DNA of 25,699 bases from Eshraghiella sp045124255 (GCA_045124255.1 JBGVLM010000020.1:1-25699), one strand, 5' to 3'. Numbered from the stretch's first letter, positions 1-9,023 are shown. Notes: generated from the letters alone by a model not told the origin. A program made the numbers and translations.

Positions 1-40
1 GGCAGGAATGAAATACAAAAGAGAGTTAATACCTACATAA

Positions 41-63
41 TATAAGGGTGATTTCACCTTATA
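41..63. repeat. Imperfect inverted repeat (TATAA-GGTGA / TCACC-TTATA)
   Basis: The arms TATAA + GGTGA and TCACC + TTATA pair with a single bulged G at 46 and a two-base loop. No gene is visible in positions 1-168. The repeat lies downstream of the macro-domain gene and its purpose is unknown; it could be an operator or part of an untranslated end. Confidence 0.35.
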
Positions 64-84
64 AACAGCAGAAATGTGAATTGT

Positions 85-123
85 AGAAAAAATCAAGCCC
101 CGAGAGCTATGCTCTCAAGGCTT
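85..123 (-). terminator. Rho-independent terminator closing the macro/thiI gene run
   Basis: Read on the minus strand, AAGCC-TT-GAGAGC-ATA-GCTCTC-GG-GGCTT forms a two-part stem with a triloop, followed by GATTTTTTC. It lies about 45 bases after the stop codon of the macro-domain gene and is the first good terminator after the long minus-strand gene run. Confidence 0.7.
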
Positions 124-140
124 AGTTTGTCTACAGTCTG

Positions 141-163
141 AAGTCGCCCGTCAGGCGACTTTT
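141..163. terminator. Strong hairpin just after the macro gene stop
   Basis: AAGTCGCC and GGCGACTT form a perfect 8-base stem with a 5-base loop, ending 8 bases from the macro gene's stop codon. On the plus strand it is followed by TT then AGG; on the minus strand no T-run follows. It may be a weak terminator for plus-strand transcription or a 3'-end stabilising stem for the minus transcript. Confidence 0.4.
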
Positions 164-168
164 AGGAT

Positions 169-1164
169 TTAACATCCAAAGCATTTTTCGTTATAATCAA
201 ATAAAACCGAATTAATCTTATAAATGTCATATATTTTTCTTTCTATGAAGAATTTAATTATTAAATCATATCTGTTTCCCGGTGATAACGCAAAACCGGC
301 TGTTTTCAACAACTCATCGGTTGTATTCATATCCAGTTCCAACGCCAGTGCAAATGCAATTACCGTAGGCTTACTCGGCTGATACTGCTCATTGCATTTT
401 ATTTTGTGGAATAATTTCTTATCAATATTTGCCTTCTTATATACCTGCACTTCATTGAACCCCTTTTCATCAATTAAGCGTAATAACTGCTGTTGAAAGG
501 TCTCTCCTGCATTTGCAATAATTCCCTCAAATGTACTTTTGTCAATTTCTCCGCTCATTTGAGAATTGTAATCACGGGGTTTTAGGCTGTATCCGAATTT
601 ATCTGCGGTGGAGTACTCGCTCTCCATACTTATATTGACATAATTTTCATCAATAAAGGATTCAATGTCCGTAAAAAGCTTTCCTGAAAGCCTTGCCGAT
701 TCATTATCAAATACCACCAGATAAATCATCATATCCTCTTTCAGCAAAAAGCTGCTTATTGCATCCAAAGCGATACGCATTCCCTCATCCTTCGGATAGC
801 CGTAGTTACCCGTGGAAATTAGCGGAAATGCTATGCTTTCACAGTTATGTTCAAGAGCAAGCTTAAGGCTTTTTTCGTAGCAGGCGCGGAGTATTTCTTT
901 CTCTCCCCTGCTGCCATCATAATAATAAGGACTGACTGCGTGAATGATATATTTTGCATTAAGCTTAAAGCCCGGTGTAATTACCACATCCCCCTGTTTA
1001 AGCCGCCCTATTTCACGCCTTGCAGAAAGAAGTTTTTGGGAACCTGCAGCTTCATAAACAGCTGTATCTACTCCATTTGAATATATAGGCTCCTCATTGG
1101 CTGTATTAACTATTGCATCCACATTCATCTTAGTAATATCATTTCTTACAATAGTAAATGGCAT
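169..1164 (-). CDS. Macro-domain protein with C-terminal HTH-like domain
   Basis: The first ~175 of 331 residues are a macro domain, which binds ADP-ribose or its derivatives and often removes ADP-ribose or O-acetyl groups. Visible motifs are DAIVNTANEE (16-25), NGVDTAVYEAAG (30-41) and PLISTGNYGYP (114-124), the expected substrate loops. Residues ~222-330 form a separate all-helical block (FQQQLLRLIDEKG, then VYKKANIDKKLFHKIK) that looks like an XRE-type helix-turn-helix; I remember similar tails on gut Firmicutes proteins but know no function. The ATG has GGAGG seven bases upstream. It lies 27 bases after thiI and is probably the last gene of that run. The target of the macro domain is unknown; ADP-ribose hydrolase activity is an inference from the family. 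Confidence 0.85.
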   Translation of the reverse strand: MPFTIVRNDITKMNVDAIVNTANEEPIYSNGVDTAVYEAAGSQKLLSARREIGRLKQGDVVITPGFKLNAKYIIHAVSPYYYDGSRGEKEILRACYEKSLKLALEHNCESIAFPLISTGNYGYPKDEGMRIALDAISSFLLKEDMMIYLVVFDNESARLSGKLFTDIESFIDENYVNISMESEYSTADKFGYSLKPRDYNSQMSGEIDKSTFEGIIANAGETFQQQLLRLIDEKGFNEVQVYKKANIDKKLFHKIKCNEQYQPSKPTVIAFALALELDMNTTDELLKTAGFALSPGNRYDLIIKFFIERKIYDIYKINSVLFDYNEKCFGC

Positions 1165-1191
1165 TTCAGTCCTCCGATGTATTCTTTAAGT

Positions 1192-2370
1192 TTATTCAAT
1201 CCAGATAATTTCAGTAGTATCAATCGCAGTCTTTACCATTTCATCAATCTTCTCATTAAGCTTAACCTCTGAACGCTTAATTGCCTTAAGATTAGGCTTT
1301 GTAACAGGGTGCTTTGCAACGAAAATTGTACAGCAGTCCTCAAAAGGAAGAATTGATGTCTCAAAGGTTCCAATCTGCTCTGAAATATTGATAATTTCCT
1401 GCTTATCATAACCGATTAAAGGTCTGAGTACAGGAAGCGTACATACCTCATTGGTTACTGCAAGTGAGTGCATTGTCTGACTTGCAACCTGTCCGATACT
1501 CTCGCCCGTAATAAGTCCGAGTGCGTCATTTTCATAAGCAAAATGCTCTGCAATCTTCATCATATATCTTCTCATAATGATTGTAAGCTCATCATGCGGA
1601 CACTGGTCATAAATATATAACTGAATATCGGTAAAATTAACAATATGAAGCTTAATCGGTCCTGAATATACCGCTACAAGCTTTGCAAGGTCAACAACCT
1701 TCTGCTTGGCTCTCTCGCTGGTATATGGCGGTGCATGAAAATATACTGCGTCAATTGTAACACCGCGTTTTGCAATCATATAACCTGCAACAGGACTGTC
1801 AATTCCGCCTGACAGAAGAAGTGTAGCCTTGCCGTTGGTGCCGACAGGCATTCCGCCCGGTCCCTTGATAAACTCTGAATAGATGTTAATTTTGTTACGG
1901 ACCTCTATGTTAATCTCAACATCAGGGTTATGCACGTCAACCGTCACATTAGGACATGCTTCAAGAACCTTTTCACCGATATTGGCATTAATATCCATTG
2001 ACGCCATCGGATAATCTTTTCTTGCCCTTCTTGACTTAACCTTAAATGTAAAATTCTTATCTCCGTATACATTTTTTACATAATCAACTACATTGGCTGC
2101 CAAATCATCAAAACCATTGTCCTCTATCTGAACCATAGGACAAATCCAGATAATACCGAAAACGGTTTTCAAGGCCATAACAGCTGCCTCGTAATCGAAA
2201 TCTCCGTTACTCTCAACATATACTCTTCCCTGCTCCTTGGAAACAACGAATTCGCCCTCAACCTTCTTCAAGGCTCTGCGAATCTGTCTGCAAAGTGCAT
2301 CCTCAAACAGGTATCTGTTCTTTCCTTTTGTACCGATTTCTCCGTACTTAATTAAAAATGCTTTGTACAT
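1192..2370 (-). CDS. thiI: tRNA 4-thiouridine synthase ThiI (short form)
   Basis: ThiI adenylates U8 of tRNA and replaces its oxygen with sulfur; in many bacteria it also feeds sulfur to thiamine thiazole. The 392 residues carry a ferredoxin-like/THUMP N-terminal half (to ~170), the ATP-binding PP-loop SGGIDS at 187-192 and the C-terminal motif EDCCTIFVAKHP, which holds the conserved cysteine. There is no rhodanese extension as in the ~480-residue E. coli protein; this short form is usual in Firmicutes, where a dedicated cysteine desulfurase supplies persulfide directly. That partner is the gene 22 bases upstream, as in the Bacillus nifZ-thiI pair. The start has AAAGGA nearby. Confidence 0.96.
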   Translation of the reverse strand: MYKAFLIKYGEIGTKGKNRYLFEDALCRQIRRALKKVEGEFVVSKEQGRVYVESNGDFDYEAAVMALKTVFGIIWICPMVQIEDNGFDDLAANVVDYVKNVYGDKNFTFKVKSRRARKDYPMASMDINANIGEKVLEACPNVTVDVHNPDVEINIEVRNKINIYSEFIKGPGGMPVGTNGKATLLLSGGIDSPVAGYMIAKRGVTIDAVYFHAPPYTSERAKQKVVDLAKLVAVYSGPIKLHIVNFTDIQLYIYDQCPHDELTIIMRRYMMKIAEHFAYENDALGLITGESIGQVASQTMHSLAVTNEVCTLPVLRPLIGYDKQEIINISEQIGTFETSILPFEDCCTIFVAKHPVTKPNLKAIKRSEVKLNEKIDEMVKTAIDTTEIIWIE

Positions 2371-2392
2371 ACTTCTATCCTTTCTCTAAATC

Positions 2393-3550
2393 CTATCTTG
2401 GTCTGTATCTTCTTAAAACAGGCAGTAAAGCCCTAATTGCTTCAAGAGTGTAGTCAAGCTCCTCCTTGGTTGTAAAAACCGAAAAGCTGAAACGTATTGT
2501 TGCCGACAGCAGGTCACGCCTTACTCCGATTGACTGTAATGTAGCGCTGATTGAAGGATGATTTGAAGCACAGGCGGAGCCTGATGACACATAAATCCCC
2601 TTCTCCTCCAATGCATGCAGAAGAACCTCACTCTTAGTGATTCCCTCAAAGCTTACACTTACAACATGGGGAGCCGAAGCCCTTCCGGTAAGTCCGTTAA
2701 CAGACGCACCTTCTATTGCCGAAACCTCGTTAACGAAGTAGTCTTTTAGTTCATACATACGGTCAATATCTTCATCAAATCTGTCATACAGATTTTTCGC
2801 AGCCCTTGCCATTCCTGCAATTCCCGGAACATTCTCCGTACCGGAGCGCATACCCTTCTGCTGTCCACCGCCCAAAGCAATCGGACGAAGCTTCGTCTTC
2901 TCTTTGACAAAAAGAACACCGACACCCTTAGGTCCATGTATTTTATGACTGCTTATTGACATCAGGTCAATATTCTCCCTATGCGGATATATTCTGTATT
3001 TGCCGAATGCCTGGACCGCATCAACATGAAAAATAATGTCCTTGTTAAATTCTTTTATTATCTTTCCAAGCTCTGCTATCGGCATTACCGAACCGATTTC
3101 ATTATTAACATACATTATTGAAACAAGAATTGTATCCTCTCTCAGAGCCTCTTTAAGTGTCTGTGGTTCCACCTGACCATACTCATTAACTGCAAGCCTT
3201 GTTACCTCAAAACCCTGCTCTTCAAGGAAAGCAAAGCTTTCCAGCACGGCAGGATGTTCAATTCCCGAAGTAATGATATGCTTACCCCTTCTCTGATTGG
3301 CAAGTGCACTACCGACTATTGCCCAGTTATCAGATTCCGTGCCGCCCGATGTGAAGAAAATTTCCTTATCGGTCGCTTTAAGAATATTGGCAAAAATCTC
3401 TTTGGCTTCCCTTAAATATTTCTCTGCGTCAACACCCTTTTGGTGCATCGAGGAAGGATTACCGTAATCCTTTGTCATAATTGTGTACATCAAATCTGCC
3501 ACATCCCTTGTTACCATTGTTGTGGCAGAATTATCCAAATAAGCTTCCAT
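2393..3550 (-). CDS. Cysteine desulfurase (NifS/IscS family), probable ThiI partner
   Basis: A PLP enzyme of 385 residues that turns cysteine into alanine and holds the sulfur as a persulfide. Visible landmarks: H99 in the GIEHPAVLE motif, HVDAVQAFGK (175-184), the PLP lysine K203 in SISSHKIHGPKG, RSGTEN, and the active cysteine C327 in SSGSACASNHPS, which sits in the longer loop typical of IscS/NifZ-like rather than SufS enzymes. It is followed closely by thiI, so sulfur for tRNA thiolation is the most likely job; a general iron-sulfur role cannot be excluded, but no iscU/iscA neighbours are present. Its start lies only 4 bases from the rsmE stop, with AGAGGAT overlapping that stop. Confidence 0.95.
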   Translation of the reverse strand: MEAYLDNSATTMVTRDVADLMYTIMTKDYGNPSSMHQKGVDAEKYLREAKEIFANILKATDKEIFFTSGGTESDNWAIVGSALANQRRGKHIITSGIEHPAVLESFAFLEEQGFEVTRLAVNEYGQVEPQTLKEALREDTILVSIMYVNNEIGSVMPIAELGKIIKEFNKDIIFHVDAVQAFGKYRIYPHRENIDLMSISSHKIHGPKGVGVLFVKEKTKLRPIALGGGQQKGMRSGTENVPGIAGMARAAKNLYDRFDEDIDRMYELKDYFVNEVSAIEGASVNGLTGRASAPHVVSVSFEGITKSEVLLHALEEKGIYVSSGSACASNHPSISATLQSIGVRRDLLSATIRFSFSVFTTKEELDYTLEAIRALLPVLRRYRPR

Positions 3551-3554
3551 TATT

Positions 3555-4298
3555 TTAATCCTCTATCTCTAAATGATACATAAGAATTGACATAATTGTC
3601 ATTCCGGCAGTCTCAGTTCTTAAAATTCTTCTTCCAAGCGAAACCGGCTTCATTCCTTTTGACAGTGCAAGCTCAATTTCATCCTTATCGAAGCCGCCCT
3701 CAGGTCCGATAAAAACTCCAATCTTCATACCGGAATGAATCTCTGAGATTACCTCCTTAAGAGTATCCATGCCTTCTGCCAGCTCATACGGCACAAAAGC
3801 AATATCCATTGTACCGGCATATTCCAAAGCCTCCTTAAAAGACATTACCCTGTTAATCTGCGGTATAATGCTTCTGTTGCTCTGTTTTGCAGCACTTTCG
3901 CTGACTGCCTGATAGCGTTTAAGCTTTGCCTCAGCCTTTTTATCATCAAGCTTCACAACACACCGCTTCATTGCAACAGGAATAATCTCATGGACACCAA
4001 GCTCAACACATTTCTGGATAATAAGTTCCATTTTGTCCCCTTTAGGAAGTCCCTGAAAAAGATAAATATCGGCTGACAGTTCCCTGTCCGATTCCATAAT
4101 TTCCAGAACCTCCAAAACAGCACGTTCCTCTTCATATACATGAACTGCACACAGATAATCCTTATTATTCCCTCCGTTAACGATAACCTGCTCTCCGATT
4201 TTCAGGCGGAGAACATTTCTCATGTGATTAACATCCGTACCATCAATAATTATTGTATTGTCACTTATGTTTTCTGATTTTCCAAAAAAACGGTTCAC
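3555..4298 (-). CDS. rsmE: 16S rRNA m3U1498 methyltransferase RsmE (GTG start)
   Basis: A SPOUT-family enzyme that uses SAM to methylate N3 of U1498 in 16S rRNA. The C-terminal knot is clear: IGVFIGPEGGFDKDEIE, then SLGRRILRTETAG. I place the start at the GTG at 4298-4296 (protein begins MNRFFGKSEN, 247 residues), because family members begin with M-x-R-[FY]-F and because the prmA stop TAG shares its G with this GTG. An AAGGA lies 10 bases upstream. A longer reading that begins inside prmA has no support. Overlapping stop and start imply translational coupling with prmA. Confidence 0.94.
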   Translation of the reverse strand: MNRFFGKSENISDNTIIIDGTDVNHMRNVLRLKIGEQVIVNGGNNKDYLCAVHVYEEERAVLEVLEIMESDRELSADIYLFQGLPKGDKMELIIQKCVELGVHEIIPVAMKRCVVKLDDKKAEAKLKRYQAVSESAAKQSNRSIIPQINRVMSFKEALEYAGTMDIAFVPYELAEGMDTLKEVISEIHSGMKIGVFIGPEGGFDKDEIELALSKGMKPVSLGRRILRTETAGMTIMSILMYHLEIED

Positions 4299-5287
4299 TA
4301 TTTCACTTTCCTTGCTGTAATTGAAACCCATTCTCCCTGATAGGTAGTTTCAAGAATTTCAAAATGCTCATTGCTCTCAAAAGCTGCCTTAACAGCCTCT
4401 TCCTTCATGTCAATGATTCCTGATGTAATAATAACGGCACCTGTTTTCATATGTGCTGCAATTTCTCCAAGCAGAGGAATGATAATATCTGCAAGAATGT
4501 TCGCAGTTACAACATCATATTTCTCAAAGCCGACATACTCCTGAATCTTAGGGTCATCAATAATATTGCCTTCGATTACCTCATATAAATCACTGCTCAA
4601 TCCGTTGACTTCCATATTCTCATCAGTTGCAATGATTGCGTTAGGGTCAAGGTCGGTTCCGAGAACATATTTTGCACCAAGCTTTAAGCCGATTACCGAT
4701 AAAATACCGCTTCCTGTTCCGACATCGAGCAAAAGTGTATCATTAGTAATATATTTTTCCATCTGTTTAATTACCAACTGTGTTGTCTCATGCGAGCCTG
4801 TTCCAAAAGCAGTTCCCGGGTCAATATCAACCACCATTCTGCCCTGCATATCGGAAGGTACTTCTTCCCATGTAGGCTTAATAACTATGTCATTTACCAT
4901 AAAAGGCTTAAAATACTGCTTCCAGTTATTAATCCAGTCCTTATCCTCAGTCTCATCAGCCGTAAGGGTTCCTGCACCCGTATCAACGAAAACCTTAAGT
5001 TCCTCAAGTCCGTCTGCAATCTTAACTCTCATATCTTCTTCATTAAGAATCCCTTCCGGAAAATGAACTCCCTCATCATCAACCTCGAGGAAAAAGCTTA
5101 CCTTACCCACACCCTCATCAGGCGGAAGTTCAGGTAAAATATCAACAAACATTGCTTTTGTATCGTCCTCGGTAAGCTGGATATTATCTTCAATCTGCAC
5201 GCCCTCCATGCCAAGCTCAGTAAGCATATCGCTTACCAAATCCTCAGCAGCAGTCGTGGTGGTTATAGTGTATTTCTTCCATTTCAT
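4298..5287 (-). CDS. prmA: Ribosomal protein L11 methyltransferase
   Basis: PrmA trimethylates lysines and the N-terminus of ribosomal protein L11 with SAM. The 329-residue protein starts at the ATG at 5287 (MKWKKYTI), with GAGG about nine bases upstream; the in-frame TTG 15 bases further out would fall on that ribosome site. An N-terminal L11-binding region is followed by DPGTAFGTGSHETT and the SAM-binding LLLDVGTGSGILSV, then the TDLDPNA acidic loop. It sits between the aminopeptidase and rsmE; prmA-rsmE is a common pairing in Firmicutes. Confidence 0.95.
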   Translation of the reverse strand: MKWKKYTITTTTAAEDLVSDMLTELGMEGVQIEDNIQLTEDDTKAMFVDILPELPPDEGVGKVSFFLEVDDEGVHFPEGILNEEDMRVKIADGLEELKVFVDTGAGTLTADETEDKDWINNWKQYFKPFMVNDIVIKPTWEEVPSDMQGRMVVDIDPGTAFGTGSHETTQLVIKQMEKYITNDTLLLDVGTGSGILSVIGLKLGAKYVLGTDLDPNAIIATDENMEVNGLSSDLYEVIEGNIIDDPKIQEYVGFEKYDVVTANILADIIIPLLGEIAAHMKTGAVIITSGIIDMKEEAVKAAFESNEHFEILETTYQGEWVSITARKVK

Positions 5288-5304
5288 AAATCTGTACCTC
5301 AATT

Positions 5305-6690
5305 TTATTTTAAGAAAGCAAGATAGCCTCTTAAAGTCTCGTAAATATCAATTTTGCTTGTTACCTCATAAGGAGCATGCATATTCTGTACAGCCACGCC
5401 GCAGTCCATTACTTCCATTCCGTACTCTGCAAGAATGTATGCTATTGTTCCGCCGCCTCCGATATCAACCTTTCCAAGCTCCGCCATCTGATAGGCAACC
5501 TCGTCCCTCTCCATAGCTGCACGCACTTTTGCTACAAACTCTGCATCTGCGTCATTGCTTCCGCTCTTGCCCCTTGAACCGGTAAACTTGCAGAAAACAA
5601 TTCCCCTTCCGAAAAATGAAGCATTCTTTTTCTCAAAAACAGACGCATAATTAGGGTCATAAGCAGCATTAACATCTGATGACAACATCTGCGAATTAGC
5701 AAGTGCACGTCTTAAAGTAAGGTCTGAATAGCAGCCCATTCTGTCTATAATCTCGGCTGTAATATTTTCAAAAAATCTCGATGTCATTCCCGTTGCACCG
5801 ACACTGCCGATTTCTTCCTTATCAACAAGCAGGCATACCGTTGTAAACTCCGGATTCTCTGTCTGCAGCATTGCCATAAGCGATGTATATGCGCACACTC
5901 TGTCATCCTGTCCGTAGCCCATTATCATGCTGTTATCAATGCCCATGTGTCTTGCAGGTCCGGCTGGAACTGCCTCCAGCTCTGCTGACATAAAATCCTC
6001 TTCATCAAATCCGTATTTGTCTCTTAAAAGCTTAATGATATATGCCTTTGATTTTTCCTTATCGTCATCCTTTGACTCATCACCCAGTGGCATGCTGCCT
6101 ACAAGAATATCCAGATTCTCACCTTCAACAACCTTTGCTGCCTTTTTCTCCATCTGCTCTGCTGCCAGATGAATTAATAAATCCGAAACACCGACAACAG
6201 GGTCATTCATATCCTCTCCGATTGTCACATTGATTTTCGTTCCGTCAGTGAGAACTACAACTCCGTGCAGTGCAAGCGGTGTGGCTGTCCACTGATATTT
6301 CTTAATTCCGCCGTAATAATGAGTATCCATAAGCACAAGTTCTTCATCCTCATACAAAGGATTCTGTTTAATATCAAGTCTCGGGGAATCAATATGTGCT
6401 CCGAGAATCTTCATTCCTTCTTCAATATTTCTTCTGCCAATGTTATAAAGAACAAGTGCTTTGCCCTTATTAACTGCGTATACCTTATCTCCTGCCTTCA
6501 AAGACTTCTTATCACGAATAATCTCATTAAGGTCGGTATAACCGTATTCTTTGGCAATTTCTATGCTTCTGTCCGTGCATTCTCTCTCCGTCTTGCATTC
6601 TGAAATAAATTTTCTGTAATCCTCACAGAAATCCATTACCTTCTGCATTTTATCGCTGTCACATTTTGTCCATGCATTCTCTCTTTTCAC
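5305..6690 (-). CDS. M18-family zinc aminopeptidase (GTG start)
   Basis: A 461-residue cytoplasmic metallopeptidase that removes N-terminal residues from peptides. Metal-site motifs of family M18 are visible: GAHIDSPRLD (97-106), MGYGQDDRVCAY, DKEEIGSVGATGM and a late NMHAPYEV with its histidine. Length is typical for the bacterial aminopeptidase 1 group. The start is GTG, with AAAGGA ten bases upstream; a nearby upstream ATG is out of frame. It follows scpB by 62 bases and precedes prmA by 17, so it is probably in the same transcript, though a weak promoter in the 62-base gap cannot be excluded. Confidence 0.93.
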   Translation of the reverse strand: MKRENAWTKCDSDKMQKVMDFCEDYRKFISECKTERECTDRSIEIAKEYGYTDLNEIIRDKKSLKAGDKVYAVNKGKALVLYNIGRRNIEEGMKILGAHIDSPRLDIKQNPLYEDEELVLMDTHYYGGIKKYQWTATPLALHGVVVLTDGTKINVTIGEDMNDPVVGVSDLLIHLAAEQMEKKAAKVVEGENLDILVGSMPLGDESKDDDKEKSKAYIIKLLRDKYGFDEEDFMSAELEAVPAGPARHMGIDNSMIMGYGQDDRVCAYTSLMAMLQTENPEFTTVCLLVDKEEIGSVGATGMTSRFFENITAEIIDRMGCYSDLTLRRALANSQMLSSDVNAAYDPNYASVFEKKNASFFGRGIVFCKFTGSRGKSGSNDADAEFVAKVRAAMERDEVAYQMAELGKVDIGGGGTIAYILAEYGMEVMDCGVAVQNMHAPYEVTSKIDIYETLRGYLAFLK

Positions 6691-6752
6691 TGCAATTCAT
6701 TCCTTTCTTATATAACTGTGTTAAACAGATTTCCATACTTCTGTTATCAACA

Positions 6753-7328
6753 CTAAATATCCAGCTTAATCTGTGTCTCCTCTTCGGCCTCCACCTTGAA
6801 ATCAGCTATTTTCTCCGGGCTGATTACCGGCAAATCCTCAACTGATGAAAGTCCGAATGACCTTAAAAATTCCTCTGTTGTTCCGAATAAAATAGGTCTT
6901 CCCGGTGCATCAAGTCTTCCAAGTTCCTGAATCAGATTATATTCAAGAAGCTTATTAACCGCATAATCGGATTTAACACCTCTAATCTGTTCAATTTCAA
7001 TACGGGTAACAGGCTGTTTATAAGCAACTATTGAAAGTGTTTCAAGTGCTGCGTCGGACAGCACATGACGCTTCGGCTGAGAAGCGACCTTAATTAACTG
7101 CTCATAGTATTCCGCCTTCGTACACATCTGAAACGAGTCCTCAAGCTCAATAATCTTAATTCCCCTGTCCTCGTTATTATATTTGTCCATCATATTGCGG
7201 ACTAATTTTCTGGTAGTATTAACATCCTGCCCGATGGCAACTGCAAGCCTGGCAGTCTCAACGGATTCTCCCATTGTGAACAATACTGCCTCAATTACCG
7301 CTTCCATTTTGGAAAGTGTCATCTCCAT
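6753..7328 (-). CDS. scpB: Segregation and condensation protein B
   Basis: ScpB is the winged-helix kleisin partner that dimerises and binds ScpA in the SMC-ScpAB condensin complex, which acts on the nucleoid in chromosome segregation. The 191-residue protein has the standard opening (MEAVIEAVLFTMGE), then LSDAALETLSIVAYKQPVTRIEIEQIRGV and LGRLDAPGRPILFGTT, the most conserved segments of the family. The start at 7328 is backed by GGGGAGGAAGC eight bases upstream, so the gene overlaps the scpA end by 38 bases, implying coupled translation that keeps the two subunits in ratio. Confidence 0.96.
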   Translation of the reverse strand: MEMTLSKMEAVIEAVLFTMGESVETARLAVAIGQDVNTTRKLVRNMMDKYNNEDRGIKIIELEDSFQMCTKAEYYEQLIKVASQPKRHVLSDAALETLSIVAYKQPVTRIEIEQIRGVKSDYAVNKLLEYNLIQELGRLDAPGRPILFGTTEEFLRSFGLSSVEDLPVISPEKIADFKVEAEEETQIKLDI

Positions 7329-8082
7329 TGACTGCTTCCTCCCCGATTGTATTTATTAATATATCATCTGTTCTTCTTTCCTGAATTACGGATATCTTGC
7401 CACCCTTGATAAGCTCAAGCACGACAAGAAAGGTAACAATAATCTCCATTTTGCTGTTGCTTCGCTCCAACAGATTTCTAAAAGAGCAAGTCCTGTGAGA
7501 GCTTATATATTCGGTTACATATTGTGCCTTAACCTCAAGATTGACATCCTCCTTCTCAATCTTACCGAATTTGCTTCTGATTGGGTCAACCTTGTCCTCA
7601 CATCTTTTCAAAACCTCGTTATAAATCTCACGAAGCTTAATGAGGTCAATATCCGCAACAAGCTTTTCCAAATCCACCGGTTCCTCATAGCAGGCAACCT
7701 CATCAGGCACTGTTGCCGGCTTATACATTGAAAGCTCTGCGTCCATCTGTCTGTCCTTAAGTTCATAGGACATATATTTGTACATCTTATATTCAAGAAG
7801 CTTCTCAACCAGCTCCTGACGCGGGTCCTCTGCCTCCTCCTCAGCTTCTTCCTCTGTCGGAAGCAGCATTCTGGATTTGATATCAAGAAGCATCGCCGCC
7901 ATCACAAGGAACTCACTGACAACATTCAAATCCTCCTTCTCCATCCGGGCCACATACTCAAGGTACTGATCCGTTACAAGAGCAATCGGAATATCATATA
8001 TATTTATTTTATTCTTATCTATTAAATGCAAAAGAAGGTCAAGCGGACCCTCAAATGCCTCCAGTTTAACTTCAAGCGGCAT
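7291..8082 (-). CDS. scpA: Segregation and condensation protein A (kleisin)
   Basis: ScpA bridges the SMC heads in bacterial condensin. The 263 residues start with the family signature VKLEAFEGPLDLLLHLID and KINIYDIPIALVTDQYLEYV, continue with a long acidic linker (EEEAEEEAEDPRQEL) and end in the winged helix that contacts the SMC cap. The start has GAGG eight bases before the ATG. It overlaps scpB by 38 bases and begins 59 bases after the metallophosphoesterase gene. Confidence 0.96.
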   Translation of the reverse strand: MPLEVKLEAFEGPLDLLLHLIDKNKINIYDIPIALVTDQYLEYVARMEKEDLNVVSEFLVMAAMLLDIKSRMLLPTEEEAEEEAEDPRQELVEKLLEYKMYKYMSYELKDRQMDAELSMYKPATVPDEVACYEEPVDLEKLVADIDLIKLREIYNEVLKRCEDKVDPIRSKFGKIEKEDVNLEVKAQYVTEYISSHRTCSFRNLLERSNSKMEIIVTFLVVLELIKGGKISVIQERRTDDILINTIGEEAVNGDDTFQNGSGN

Positions 8083-8141
8083 AAATCGACCTCTTAACTA
8101 TATTTTATCGTAAAAAAGCACTACCTTTAATTGTACCCTTA

Positions 8142-8945
8142 TTAACCGTTCTTTGCAAGAATTTTAATAACGGCAAGCTCGGGTTTGTTGTTGATTCTCA
8201 CCGGAATTGTATGTGTACCCAGTCCGCGGCTTACAATCATCCTGGATTTTCCGATTCTGTAGTTTCCTGAATCATATTTTGGAAGTATTTCGAGATTGGT
8301 TCCCATAACGCCTCCAAGCTTAGGAATTCTGACGGTTCCGCCATGCAGGTGTCCTGACAGGACAAGGTCCGCACCCCACGCGGCATACCTCTCAAAATAA
8401 ACCGGATTATGGGCAATAAGCAGGTTGAAAATATCCGTATCTGCGTTTCCAAGATGCTTGTCCATAAGTCCGCTTCCCATAACAGGCGGAATACTTCCGT
8501 AGAAAGCGGAATCAATCTCAACTCCCGTTATTTTAAGCCTGTCATTATTTTTCTCAATAACAATTCCTTCATCCTCAAGGAATATAACTCCTGCTTCCGT
8601 AAGCACTCTCTTATATTCCTCATAGAAATTTCCAAACTCCTCAACATTTCTTTTGAGTGTATATTCATGGTTTCCGAGAGCATAATAAACCTTATATCTT
8701 TTTGCAAGTGCACTTAAAAATTTAATAATAGTTAAAGCATTGTCGCTTACTTTTCTGTTGATAATATCGCCCGCAAGAAGAATCGCATCCGGCTGCTCCT
8801 TCTTAATTACATCAATAATTTCATGGAGATTCACCCCATAATCATTGGAATGCAAATCGCTGATTAAAATAAATTTAAAGCCCTCCGCTTTATTCGTAAT
8901 TTTCCCGGTTCTGATTAAATATTCAGTAGTATCAAATTTTCTCAT
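8142..8945 (-). CDS. Calcineurin-like metallophosphoesterase
   Basis: A 267-residue binuclear-metal phosphoesterase. The family signature is complete: ISDLHS (D-x-H), LLAGDIINRK (GD), YALGNHEY (GNH), a later LLIAHNP histidine and LSGHLHGG (GHxH). The closest family I can name is the YkuE/YaeI-type group, some of which act on UDP-diacylglucosamine or other phosphoesters; the substrate here is unknown. Unlike many YkuE-like proteins it has no N-terminal membrane helix. The start has AAGGAG eight bases upstream. It is probably first in the minus-strand run and is divergent from the YihY gene. Confidence 0.9.
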   Translation of the reverse strand: MRKFDTTEYLIRTGKITNKAEGFKFILISDLHSNDYGVNLHEIIDVIKKEQPDAILLAGDIINRKVSDNALTIIKFLSALAKRYKVYYALGNHEYTLKRNVEEFGNFYEEYKRVLTEAGVIFLEDEGIVIEKNNDRLKITGVEIDSAFYGSIPPVMGSGLMDKHLGNADTDIFNLLIAHNPVYFERYAAWGADLVLSGHLHGGTVRIPKLGGVMGTNLEILPKYDSGNYRIGKSRMIVSRGLGTHTIPVRINNKPELAVIKILAKNG

Positions 8946-9023
8946 ATTACCAACTCCTTATGTTACAATACCCCAAAAATCCACAGTATTTTTTATTGTA
9001 ACAGAAAAACAAACTTTTTTCCA

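Noticed and set aside
4299..4331. Longer RsmE start inside prmA
   Set aside because: The extra 11 residues do not fit the family; the GTG at 4298 gives the expected beginning and has a ribosome site.
4566..5137. Plus-strand open frames of 115-166 residues inside prmA
   Set aside because: They are antisense to a complete, well-conserved gene and have no ribosome site or family motif.
5288..5302. TTG start for prmA
   Set aside because: The ATG at 5287 has a GAGG at the right distance and gives the family's usual start; the TTG overlaps that ribosome site.
6691..6752. Promoter between scpB and the aminopeptidase
   Set aside because: A TTGATA is present but no -10 box lies at an acceptable distance.
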